From the NCBI RefSeq assembly GCF_910592395.1, contig NC_088323.1, positions 1,118,001 through 1,182,000 on the forward strand: a DNA stretch of 64,000 bases, read 5' to 3'. Below are positions 1 to 10,010 of this stretch, one piece after another. Source of the stretch: Lineus longissimus (lineage: Eukaryota > Nemertea > Pilidiophora > Heteronemertea > Lineidae). A model generated the notes under the pieces. That model was not told where the DNA came from. It worked only from the letters and a program-made list of their open reading frames with translations, and made no database searches. Numbering within the stretch: the stretch's first letter is position 1; the number at the start of each line of letters is the position of its first letter. Both the position numbers and the translations under genes were made by a program.

Positions 1-217
1 ATCGTTCTAGCCAAAGGTACTTAGTTGAACTCAGGAATGTGACCAGATCACATTTACGAAAAGATAGTGGTGTTGCACAACACTAAGCCTGACCAATGCT
101 CTTTCACGGTGTCAACTAAAACCGGTGAACAATGGCACCGGCTGCCCAGAGCTATGCAACATTACTATTTGTGATCACACTACCGTTTAGTCTAGTACCT
201 TGGGCCAGATCTATCTG
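1..217 (-). mobile_element. Small inverted-repeat element, copy A (MITE-like)
   Basis: The reverse complement of this stretch matches 45354-45600 over its whole length with scattered substitutions and small indels. One end reads CAGATAGATCTGG (here 205-217) and the other ATCGTTCTAGCC (bases 1-12). Next to both ends is the same inverted core, GGCCAAAGGTACTT or a close variant. It contains no coding frame, so it looks like a non-autonomous DNA element of about 220-250 bp. The copy reaches base 1, so its outer flank and any target-site duplication are not visible. The family is unassigned. Confidence 0.75.
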
Positions 218-1867
218 AAAACATTTGACTCGATACGCTGCTGTGTGGATCACAGCACCATTGACGTGAAACTCTACATCGCAAGCATTTTCAGTAAGTT
301 CCCGAGGGATTAGTTCTCCAACAAAATGTTACTCCTTCATTACCCCGATCCAACAACATGATGGCTCCGTCCATGGTACTTGATAGGCGCAACCGCCAAG
401 TGGTTTGTAGTCCACAGTAAAACCCCTTTTCAATGAACGGTTTTTAAGAAAGATCCCCAAAGTACAAATGCCGCCCAATCTCGCCACATCGAACCCCCCA
501 ATCGGAGAATGAACTGAATGAGTGCACGTGTTTTAGTCCATGACCTGAAGTATTCTGATGATAGAGATGTATATATTAGGAATGGCTTACGATACATTGG
601 ACGGGAAACCGTACATGGGTTTCCCGATGTCCTTTTATCAGGATTAACCTTGAGTACACCAGTCCGAAGAGGGGTTGTGGCGAAACTGCGAGCAGAACAC
701 AAACTCAAAACAATCGGAGAACCATCGAAATATTAGTAAATGATTGTAATAGAGGCTGATGAGAAACACTGATGAAAGACATATATTCGAAGGGATTCTT
801 GCAATGTGGCTGAATAGAACGATCGTCAATATATCATCGATACTTTTTAATACTTGTTTCCGATGTTTTAGACTCCTATAGTTTGCAACAGAGCCACGTT
901 TTATTAAAGCTATAACAACGCAAACAGATACAAAGATGAGAAAAGGCACATGGCTGAACTATTCCTGGTACTATGTCGTAATTTGGCACAAGTACCCTTA
1001 AACAATAACATTTCACGCCGATTTATTTTTGAAATTCTTTCGATTTTTCACACCAACAAGTCATCGCGATTTTTATTTTCGCGAATCTAGGTAATTGGCA
1101 AAAATAAAAAGTCCGCGAAAGTTCGGCGGTTTACTATATAGTTTTTTTAAATCAAATCTGAACAAACTTTGATGAAAAAGACCATTAACTCTAATGAACA
1201 GTAAACAAATTTACAGAAACACTTTGAGTTAAAAAACACGACACACATTTGAACAACGTATCCAGATGATTTATTTGGCCCAAAAAGCCTTACTAAAATG
1301 AAATACAGTCATCACTGTGACCAATGGTACAGTTTTTTTATCATAGGAAGAAAATACATACAATGTACATATATAACGCAATATTCATGCATGATACGGG
1401 AAGTTTATCCCGTTTGAACTTCAACAGACCCTAAAATGCGCTAATGGCGCTGTAGAAAACCTCTGTGCAACCCTATCACGAATATATCAAAGAGATGTTT
1501 GAATTCTTAAGAACGACTGCTTGAGAACCTCGTACTATTGGTCATGGGTAGGCCAGAAAATCTATGCATACCCCTTTAAAATACTGTAATTCTCGTTAAG
1601 GGTTGGCCCTAGTAAACAAAGCCTTGAAATTGGCAGTCACTCCCTTTTGAAAGCGTTCTAAGTGCTTTAGAATGTCAAGCTCTTGCCTAAATGGCCTTCA
1701 GGCTTCCCAAGAAGGCTAGTCACGAGACGGATAATAAACCATGAACAACCAGCCCAGTTTCTACTCCAAATTATCCCTGTTTCATGGCTAATTTTTGGTT
1801 ATGTCTACAAATTGGCCTATATGAACCAACATGATTATTCAAAGCATCCCCTGACTTGGTTATCGTC

Positions 1868-1900
1868 CCTGCCCCCCCCCCCTCCCCCTCTTCCCCCCCG
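1868..1900. repeat. Poly-C/pyrimidine tract
   Basis: An 11-base C run is followed by further C runs broken by single T bases. It is low-complexity and prone to length error in assemblies. Confidence 0.9.
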
Positions 1901-4900
1901 TGATGGTTTTATATGAATTTCAGAGGCAACACACACTCGACACCAGGCGTCAGTCACCGAGAAATCGCCATCTACATGCTAATAGTCTAACTAATTGCCG
2001 CACCAAGGTCCTGCCTGACGCCGCACTACCAGAGGCCGGAATTCGATCCTTTCGTTGAAATCTTATTGGCTGAATTGAATCACGTCACCTCCGCTTCCGG
2101 GTCAAATGTCAACGTCATTCTTCCGCCATGCGCAGCAGACAAACTTTTTTGGTCGTTCCGGTGAATCTGCCTGTAATTGGAGGGTACTACGAGTAATGTT
2201 TTTGATTGGTTGGTGACTCATGACGTCATACCATTGACTCGTTAACCGGTGTGTCACTACTATTTGCAGGGTGTCCATTGCTGAGCGAGCCGTTGTTGTT
2301 AGGGGTCACCTGAGTTTGAAGAAGACAATAGGAAAAGCGTCTAAGAAATGGCACATGAAATAAATGAGTACACAGAAGTAAACGTAAGACATGGCTTAGG
2401 CTACACACTTCAGCAGAACACAAGACAGATCTAAAACAGCCGCACATGCATTGTCTGCATTCTATGTATCCAGCAACCCGCAACCCTTCTTTGATGGACG
2501 AGTCCTACCAGTCTGGCGATTCATCTGAGCAGACCTGCCAACCTATTCTAATGCTAGATTCTGGAGTATTTTCAACCAAAGATGTCCATTTTAGGATGAC
2601 TGTGTGCTCCCAGTACACATTCCTTTGTAATCCAACGGCCAAGCACAATGTAGTACCATGCATAAACAATGGTCACAAACAGAGAAATTATACTGAAAAG
2701 GTGTACTCGTCGGCAGGTCTGTCTGACAAAGCATGCTTTGTAAGTTGTTCAACAAACACAATGGAATCGGACCATGTCTATCACGGCGACGAGGTTGAGG
2801 CGACGACGTAGTCTAGAAGTAAACAGTGCATGATTCCATTGTAAACAGAACAAAGGGAAAAACTCACAATGCGGCGCCTTTACGATGAATCCCCACACTG
2901 TGTTTGAGAAATATGCCCTCCTTGAAATACAGTGAGGTGACCTACGAAAAGATGTATTGATGGTATATCTTGTTTATTTCTCTTTCGTAGGAGAATCCCA
3001 AGACATACTATACTGAACACAGTGTACAGATACGACTAGTTCATTTTATGTTTCGTAGGTGGCTTTCCCTGGTCCTTCGAGAAGAGTACACTTCTGTTTC
3101 TGTAAGCTAAGATGACAAATAAACGTCCAAATAAAATCAATCATTGTCAAGCCGATTCCAAAACTAATGTCGAGATGGTGATAGCAAGACAGAAATAATT
3201 GATCAAAGCGAAATCATCCGCCAGGTGGACGGAGTACGGATGTTGTGAGCTCAGTCCAAGCTTGGCATGGTTTGTGCAAACGAAGGGGACCGGACAGGAC
3301 ATGACATAAACGAAGAATGCAAGAGATACTTCTAAACATCCTAACTAATTGCAAATTAAAACACTGCATTAATCGCGTTCATTGAGAATTTTACCATGTG
3401 TTAGTAATCTACTTTCACTAGTCTAAGTCTCATCGACGACATTGTTAGTTTTCATATATTAATAATTTAGTTAAGAACGGGTATGGAAGCTAGCATAATG
3501 CAGTGTTGATGTTAGTAGTAAATACGTGATTGATCCAGATAAACTATTACCATGGGACCAGGTCTTTAACATTCCCATAACGAGAGAGAGAGGGACAACT
3601 ACACCACTTTAAAGTTAAGACGGATGTGGATGACACCGTAGAAGCTTTGGACTGGGCAGGGACACCACTCAGGTGGGGAGTGCATGGGTGAAGGGAAAAA
3701 CGGCAAAACGGACACTGACTTCTAGTTTGACGATGATGACAAAGACAAGGACCTAGAGAACAGGTACTAAAATAATTGTACACACACGCATTGATTGATG
3801 ACGTAGTACACCAACAGTAATGACGTAGGGGGAGTCACTGAGAGGTGTGTTTGACAGAGGCCACCACAATAGCAAGACGTCCTTGAAAATAAACATACGT
3901 GTATTCGTTTCAAACGTATGCTGTTTCGGAGCCTACGGAATGACCGCCGGTAGTTAAGCTTCATCGGGCCAAGCCATATGTAATCATTCTGAGGCATAAA
4001 ATTGAAATAGACGAAGATTGGCTTTTTTTGAAAATTCGAAAATGAAATTATGCTCATTATGAAAGTTGTCTGCAGACACGCTTGTTTCACAATACTGAAT
4101 TCCAGCATTACATCCCTCAACCCTGATGTGAACTAGCTGTATACATCGATAAATCCTCAAAAGACCCAATACGTATTTTCTGTCAAGTTGGTATGGCCTA
4201 TTTGCCAGTGAGTGATGAAAGTTTTCTGGTGTAGACCTCATGTTTACAAATGATAGAAAGAATGACAGACTGTCATAGTTCCCATCCCTCATGTTTTACC
4301 ATAGTGATCTAGTTCCGAGAGAATTGACTTCTCGAGACAGCGCCATGTTTATTAGTAAGAGATGCAATGCGAGCAAGTGAGTGCACTACTGCAGGCTAAG
4401 AGACATCGGAAGAACGGGAACATGCGAACACTATCGTACACAACAAGGCCTGTGGGAAGCGTAAACTTTCATTTTTATGTGAAAGAAGTGGGTAAACAAT
4501 ATTTCGATGAAGTACGGCTATCACCCCAGAACCAAGAGGCGATAGGTATTGTATGTTCAAGTCACTAAACGACTTTGACATATATCTCATAGCATCTACA
4601 ATCCTTCATCAACTGATTAATTGATTATGATGTTAATGTATGTTTACAACATGCCGACAAATAGGCACGATCAGTAAAGCGCTTTGTTTCAGATTAGACG
4701 TTTGAATGTTCAAATATGCCTGCATTGACAAGACCGTATCTCTACTTCGAACCCTGACACCAACAGCATTAAGTATAATAAACTGCTGCTGAAATGTATT
4801 GCTGGGGCGGGGTGAGGTGGGGGACAACTTGATAACATGGGCCTTTTTGCAACACAGTTCTCTATGAGGTTGATGCTGTTAGTGGATAAAGTGGGTACAG

Positions 4901-5360
4901 AGTGCATATCCCGATTAGAGACAGAGGTCAAAGACCAAAAACCACACGCGCATGCTCATTGTTCCCTAGGAGCACACGACGCTCACCTCCTCTGTTTCGC
5001 TAGTCTCGCTGTTTCTCGTTCCACGCCTACTCCATCTCATTCGTCTAGACCATCGGTGATTCTGGAACAAGCGAGCTGTGGATATGGGACAAAAATACTA
5101 TACGGATCTCACCACTACATCCAGTTGTTTTGAGTATGGTTAGGTCAAAGCTAAGCCTAATCTGAATTATCAAGCGATCATCACGTTCGCAAACAACCAT
5201 GTCGATGACATCATCATCGGTGCCGCCATTTTTACTATGGTGCTCGTGACAGCTAGTGCGTGACAAAGCAACCCTCCTTCCCTAAGTGCGAGCTACTCTC
5301 ATGATACTACGCTAGTTAGACTGCTAATAAAGGAGCAGTTACAAGTGTTGGTGGATTCAG

Positions 5361-5400
5361 CTGAGGGGAGGGGGGATGGGGGGGGGGGGGTTGGCGAGGG
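5361..5400. repeat. Poly-G tract
   Basis: G-rich low-complexity sequence with a 13-base G run at 5378-5390 and several shorter G runs before it. It could form a G-quadruplex. Confidence 0.9.
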
Positions 5401-6529
5401 GTCCAGATCGTTTGTTCATTGTGCCTATCTACTACACCAGTAGTTTTGACCTGAAATCTCGTCTACGAGAGTTGTCGTGGATTTCAAAGCTTTGCCGGTG
5501 GGCCCAAGACAAATAAAGGACTGCTATGGTTTGTATTTCCGCAAGGTTTATGGGAAGTAAGGAAGGTCTCCAGTTGGTGAGAGCAATTGAAGCTGTAAAG
5601 CATTGCTGGTCATAATTATTTACAGAAAATTTACCTCGCCTGAGTCTAGATTCACTTTGCAATACTTTTTATTATTTTGATCCCGTATCTCCTCCTGTAG
5701 GAAAATAATAATCAAGTAATGTAAACAAGTATCATGGTCTTAAAAGTGCCAAAGGCAAAACAGTTTCAGAGGGAAGAGAAGGGGGGCCTCTCTTCGGCTC
5801 AGCCACGACCAAAGTGGAAGTAGTTACCTGGGTTTATAATCTGACTGCAGATGATGATGATGATGTCATCTCAGGTGTCTTATAAACGTTAATGCAAAAT
5901 GAGGTGTTAAAGCTTCTTTTCTAGCATAGCAAATCATCATAAAACAAAACACACTGATAAGAAGAAACTAATGAAAACATGCAGAGCCACCTGGCGGAAA
6001 AAAATACAAAAATCCAATTAATGTAGCATGTTCAAAAAGGGGGAACTCAGTGACAGTGGTATCCTGGGCGTGGCATGTGCTAGTAGTACATAACAGGTTT
6101 ATCACTATATTGATAGCAAATGTTCTTCCGTATAGTCTAATCTTTGGAGATAAACTACCTAACACAGATAAGTCAGAAGAAACGGTCAGAAATAACAGTA
6201 ACTTACAAAGGCCAATATTTTCAAAAATTTCAAATTTATGGTTGATGTCTAAGGGGCGGCACATCTAAAACGCTTGATTCTGCACATTAAAATACAACAC
6301 TTAACTTGACATAGCAATAGTTTGGATCAGATAAAACACATGTCGAAACATGGCAAGAGTTGTACTTCTTTTTTTAAAGGGAATCTGCTTAGTAACAAAT
6401 GCCCTGACTGTGACTATTCGTACCAGCTTTCCCTCTTTCCTCAGAAGCTCGATATAATGACAATATTAAGCACATATATGAATGATTAGAAAACAAATCA
6501 TGAAGAAAAAAAATTGAAAAAAAAATTGG

Positions 6530-6616
6530 CAACGACATACCGGGAGTCGAACCCGTGACCACCCGAACCGCAGTCAAACACTCCAAGCGCTGAACCATCA
6601 AGGCGTTCATGTCGAT
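6530..6616 (-). repeat. tRNA-derived SINE head or tRNA pseudogene (Cys-like)
   Basis: On the minus strand the sequence has an A-box-like TGGTTCAGCGCTTGG and an intact B box GGTTCGACTCC, separated by a tRNA-like anticodon arm (TTTGA / CTGCGGT / TCGGG). The arm resembles tRNA-Cys, but with GCG in the anticodon position. The T arm pairs well. The acceptor ends can pair as CGACATG with TATGTCG only if about ten extra bases are allowed before the D arm. T-rich runs follow, as at Pol III terminators. I read it as a degenerate tRNA-derived repeat, not a working tRNA gene. Confidence 0.6.
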
Positions 6617-7056
6617 ATGGAGATTTCAACCAGCCAGTTGATGCAACGCGGCGCAATTGTGACCAGGTCGCGCAGGTGGCAGAGTGATTGACCGAAATAG
6701 ATCCGAGTATTCGTATATTTCGATAGTTGTACAGATTTTTCTCAATATATCGTATTCATATACCTTAGTGATATAAAAGATCATGTTTGCAGTTGATTTA
6801 ACATTTGAATGGCCTTTAAAAAAGTTTTTAGAATCGAGGTCAACAGGGTCAAAAGAAATAGTTTTGGGCGTCAATAATGGCGGATTTGGTCTACAGTTCG
6901 AGTCGATTCTCTTTGAATCCAGTTCGCCCGGCAATTCACAGGTGGCGGAGCTTGGCCGTTCGCCTCAATGCGCCTTCTCATACAGCGACAATGAATGATT
7001 ATCGCAAGTGTTGAGAGATGCTTTTCGGAATAACTTGCAAGTCTTAGATAGGCCAA

Positions 7057-7144
7057 CAGACATGTTTCATTTTGGTGAGATCTATATTGCAGTCTGATGA
7101 CAGACATGTTTCATTTTGGTGAGATCTATATTGCAGTCTGATGA
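7057..7144. repeat. Perfect 44-bp tandem duplication
   Basis: Bases 7057-7100 are repeated without change at 7101-7144. The unit begins CAGACATGTTTC and ends GCAGTCTGATGA. With no divergence between units, it is either a recent duplication or an assembly artefact. Confidence 0.95.
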
Positions 7145-7261
7145 CTTGCCATTCATTCTGCATGTATTCGGAAAAAAAGTCACGGTCTCACAACTCCCAG
7201 GACCTATCTCACACCCAAGATTTTCCTTTATTAAAGTCTGTTTGGCAATGCCAAATATAAC

Positions 7262-7350
7262 GGTGGAAAAACACCGAGGTCCATCCAGGGTTTGTACCAG
7301 GGACCACTGGCCTATAAGACCACTTCACTACTGACTGACCTAAAGGGTAA
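7262..7350 (-). repeat. tRNA-derived SINE-like fragment
   Basis: The minus strand reads like a tRNA-derived SINE head: an A-box-like GTCAGTAGTGAAGTGG, then a degenerate B box GGTACAAACCC inside a paired T arm (CCCTGG ... CTGGATGG). A short hairpin CGGTG-TTTTTC-CACCG follows. It has no coding content. The limits are approximate because I know only one copy. Confidence 0.5.
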
Positions 7351-8112
7351 AGGGAGGTGTGTCGTGTGAAATCATTCCTCCTAGCCCGGGCACGGAATTT
7401 CCCTTCAGAGCAAGGAATCCTTGCAATACAGAAGTCCTGGGTTCGAAACACAGTTAAACCTTAGGTCTGTTCCTCAGTTCAATAATACTGTTGGTGGGAT
7501 TAAAGATTGTCCTAGAGGCTGTTGGGACCAAACTAAATGTTAGTCAACGATTGTGCTGACACATGATTCGTACGATAGGCCAGATGCTGATGCACTTCAA
7601 CACAAGGCACTTAATAGGAGTGCAGCATTTCATGTCACAGACGATTAACTGAGTCATCAGGGAGAATTATATAGCGAAGACGGGAACATGCAATGAATGT
7701 AAAGCGAGATAACATTCGATAGAATACGAGTAGCAGTAAGGCCAACTTGCTGCAGCCTGGTTAATGTGCACACGTTGCACAAAATGCTTAGGATTGTCTA
7801 ACGAACACTTAATAAAGCTGGCACAGACATGTATCACCCAATATAAATGTCTGCCATTATCGGATAGTTTCACTCATAGAAAACCACAATCACATAGGAA
7901 AGTGCCACAAGCATATACATGTGGTAATCTCTCGGCGGCGACTGTTTTTACACTTTGGTGATAAATGCCTTGCATTCCAATGATTAATGCAGACTGCATG
8001 AGCTACTTCTATCCCGAGAGCTTTAAACTATGTATATGAGTAGACGGCTTCAGCAATTAGATTACACATTCTCTGGATTTGCATGCAATCGACGCAATAA
8101 GTGAATGTTAAG
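7351..8112. other. Non-coding flank of the DIRS element
   Basis: I see no gene. A B-box-like GGGTTCGAAAC occurs at about 7439 on the plus strand without a convincing A box. The stretch ends in TGTTAAG, immediately outside the retrotransposon's left boundary. Confidence 0.5.
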
Positions 8113-8140
8113 AAATGCCCATTTCCTTACAAGAAATGGC
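8113..8140 (-). repeat. 28-bp extension at the element's 3' end
   Basis: The left boundary carries 28 bp with no counterpart at the right boundary; from 8141 on the two ends resemble each other again (CATTTTGT...CTTACC). The extension contains AAATGCCCATTT (8113-8124). A second, perfectly palindromic AAATGGCCATTT (8134-8145) spans its inner border. Dictyostelium DIRS-1 is known for a similar short extension on one terminal repeat. The paired palindromes are plausible recombinase sites; that role is inference. Confidence 0.85.
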
Positions 8141-8156
8141 CATTTTGTTAGTTCAT

Positions 8157-8168
8157 ACTTACCTATGG
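8157..8168 (-). promoter_or_regulatory. Outward-facing consensus 5' splice donor at the element's 3' terminus
   Basis: Read in the element's sense direction the sequence is CCATAG|GTAAGTAT, close to a perfect metazoan 5' splice site. It lies about 45-50 bp before the element's 3' end and points into host DNA. The same hexamer occurs as GTAAGT at 14648-14653 (plus) and twice inside the internal complementary region (8387-8392 plus, 8449-8454 minus). It may be a true donor or simply part of a recombination arm. Confidence 0.45.
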
Positions 8169-8328
8169 AACACTTTTGCATGTTACTCCATTTGGGCTCA
8201 AACACAAGAGTATCCCTTTAATTTTCTAAAGGGAGAACTGAGTTAACAGCTCGGCCGCCAGGCGGCGCCCTGACCGATCCCGCGAGATCGCGCCGATCTC
8301 ATGCCGCCATATTTAGTCTTTACTCTTG
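8157..8328. repeat. DIRS inverted terminal repeat (3' side)
   Basis: This is the reverse complement of 14482-14653 over 172 bp, with a single difference (TTTAGTC here, TTCAGTC in the complement of the other copy). The inner part is very GC-rich (GGCCGCCAGGCGGCGCCC). Outside it, the similarity continues in diverged form to CATTTTG. Confidence 0.97.
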
Positions 8329-8375
8329 AGCGTTAATAAAGAGTATGTCCCGTTTGTGGGGACGGCGGGAGGGCC

Positions 8376-8473
8376 GTGTTCCATAGGTAAGTATGAACTA
8401 ACAAAATGGCCATTTCTTGTAAGGAAATGGGCATTTTGTGTCAATCAAACTTACCTATGGAACACTTTTGCAT
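8376..8473. repeat. DIRS internal complementary region (copy of the joined ends)
   Basis: Bases 8376-8436 are the exact reverse complement of the left end (8113-8173, 61 bp). Bases 8432-8473 match the reverse complement of the right end (14629-14670, 42 bp, one mismatch). The two halves overlap at CATTT (8432-8436), the complement of the AAATG shared by both ends, so this 98-bp segment reproduces a circle junction. In the DIRS-1 model the internal complementary region templates circularisation of the first-strand cDNA, and the arrangement here fits that model directly. Confidence 0.95.
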
Positions 8474-8903
8474 CGAATCCCAGCAACCTATTGGAGGTGG
8501 GAAACGAGGACTTACCTAAGGCTGAGCTGTTGTTCCATCCAGGAGGCACCACCGGCATATTAGCTAAGGAGGACCGCCAGGGGAAAGAAATGGGGAGAAC
8601 CGGAGGACCGGTATTTTGATCTCGGTATTACAATCATATTATAGAGAGTAATAGACCCATTCTCCGGAAAGCGCTAGAATTGCGTAATAAAACCATCTTC
8701 TTTCCGGCAACAGAGCTTAGAGCAAGTAAGGCATGTTGAAGGGTGTAGAATGAGTTATTGCTAAACAACAATAAGAAATTGCGTCCTTTCTAGTCTACTA
8801 GGGGTTGCCTGGATGTTGAAGATAGGGCATATCAAAAATGGCGCAAGATGCGCGTTTGACTCTTCAATCGGGCTTCCCCCCCCTTTTTTTGATCTAGCCA
8901 GGA
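8474..8903 (-). other. DIRS 3' untranslated segment
   Basis: Sequence between the recombinase stop codon and the internal complementary region. I see no open frame worth calling on the sense strand, and no canonical AATAAA in sense orientation. On the sense strand there is an A-run followed by a G-run at about 8877-8890. Confidence 0.6.
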
Positions 8904-10010
8904 TCAAACAACATGCCCCGCAGACACAATCGGGCCGATTGTGTGCATGCCATCTACGAGGGAAGAAACGTCTCGTAGGTAGAAACGAGAGAATGTGGAG
9001 TGATTACTCCAACATGCAGCGGAAACGACTTCTTGAAGAGCAACTCCTCGGTAGTTAGCCCAGGAGGTGGCTAGTGCTCTAACTTCGTGTGCTGAGATGT
9101 TAGCTAGCGCACGAAGATCAGAGGAAGTCTTCAAGGTGTTGTAGGAAAGACGAATAGTCTCCACAATCCACCTTGAAATAGTGGCGGCCGCTATCTCTCG
9201 TTTATTTCCCTCCTTATAGGACAAAAACAAACGCTCTCTCCCCTGGCGGATACCGGGAGGTTTTGTCCTATTTATGTAGAACTTTAGGGCCCTGACGGGA
9301 CATAAAGTTCTGTCAGGAAGATCATAAGAGATCGTTCCTGACAGAGAGGGAATAGTAACCGGGGGCCGAGAGGCGGCCGGTCCCTGGTTCTTCGCCAGAA
9401 ATCCTGGTATAAAAGCCAGGATAACCTCCCCTCCCTCTCTAAAAGCCAGCTTCTTAAAAGAAAGTGCATGGAGCTCTGATCTCCGTTGGGCGGTAGCCAA
9501 GGCTACTAGAAAGACCGTTTTGAGTGTCAGATATTTCATGGATGAAATAGACATGGGTTCAAAAGGATGCCTCATGAGCACCTTAAGGACAACAGAGAGG
9601 TCCCATTTGGGGGTGTTGTGAACCGGTCTAGGACGCTCTAATAACATTCCTCTGAAAAGAGGGGTTATTTGGTCCTCCCAACGAAGATCCCAGGTGCTTA
9701 AAACACGGAGGGTAGAAGCGATGGCGGACTTGTACCCTTTTATAGCCGTGACAGATAGTTGTCTTTCCGTGAATAATTCAATAAGGAAATCAACTAATCT
9801 GTATATAGAGGGAGAGATCGGATTAACTCCGTTCTCCCTGCACCAGGAAGTGAAGGTAGACCACTTTCCTTGATACACATCAAGGGTAGCCCCCCTTTGA
9901 GGTGCGGACATGCGCTTGACAGCGATGTCCGAAAAGCCTCTCTGGTGGAGATGCAACTGGATAAGTTCCAGGCGTGAAACTTGAAAAATCCAGGGTTCTG
10001 GTGGTAGCAT
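8904..10010 (-). CDS. DIRS tyrosine recombinase (YR)
   Basis: Tyrosine recombinase that would integrate the circular cDNA by cutting and rejoining strands through a covalent tyrosine intermediate. The reading frame is open much further upstream (from about 11816), but that part is the RT gene read out of frame. I start it at the in-frame ATG at 10008-10010, just ahead of the conserved N-terminal domain, giving 368 residues. Catalytic residues, numbered from this ATG: Arg176 in QRRSEL, His308 and Arg311 in the HEVR box, Trp334 in CWSNHS and the nucleophile Tyr344 in TFSRFY. The N-terminal SAM-like region includes VYQGKWSTFTSWC and KGYKSAIAST. Its first 70-odd codons overlap the end of the RT ORF in the -1 frame relative to RT. 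All core residues of the R-H-R-Y signature are present and no stop interrupts the frame. Confidence 0.93.
   Translation of the reverse strand: MLPPEPWIFQVSRLELIQLHLHQRGFSDIAVKRMSAPQRGATLDVYQGKWSTFTSWCRENGVNPISPSIYRLVDFLIELFTERQLSVTAIKGYKSAIASTLRVLSTWDLRWEDQITPLFRGMLLERPRPVHNTPKWDLSVVLKVLMRHPFEPMSISSMKYLTLKTVFLVALATAQRRSELHALSFKKLAFREGGEVILAFIPGFLAKNQGPAASRPPVTIPSLSGTISYDLPDRTLCPVRALKFYINRTKPPGIRQGRERLFLSYKEGNKREIAAATISRWIVETIRLSYNTLKTSSDLRALANISAHEVRALATSWANYRGVALQEVVSAACWSNHSTFSRFYLRDVSSLVDGMHTIGPIVSAGHVV

Larger units (their letters stand above)
218..6529. other. Non-coding stretch, no gene recognised
   Basis: AT-rich sequence with no exon I can support. An ATG-started open frame of 121 codons (2446-2811, plus) has no recognisable domain. 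Around 1050-1140 there is a run with several CGCGA/TCGCG motifs, typical of dispersed repeats in marine invertebrates. Homopolymer tracts lie at 1872-1900 and 5361-5400. Confidence 0.5.

Noticed and set aside
2446-2811. 121-codon plus-strand open frame starting at ATG
   Set aside because: It contains several cysteines but no signal peptide or known domain, and no flanking splice sites. A chance frame is as likely.
8326-8619. Plus-strand open frame inside the DIRS 3' region
   Set aside because: It lies over the terminal repeat and internal complementary region on the antisense strand, with no protein similarity I recognise.
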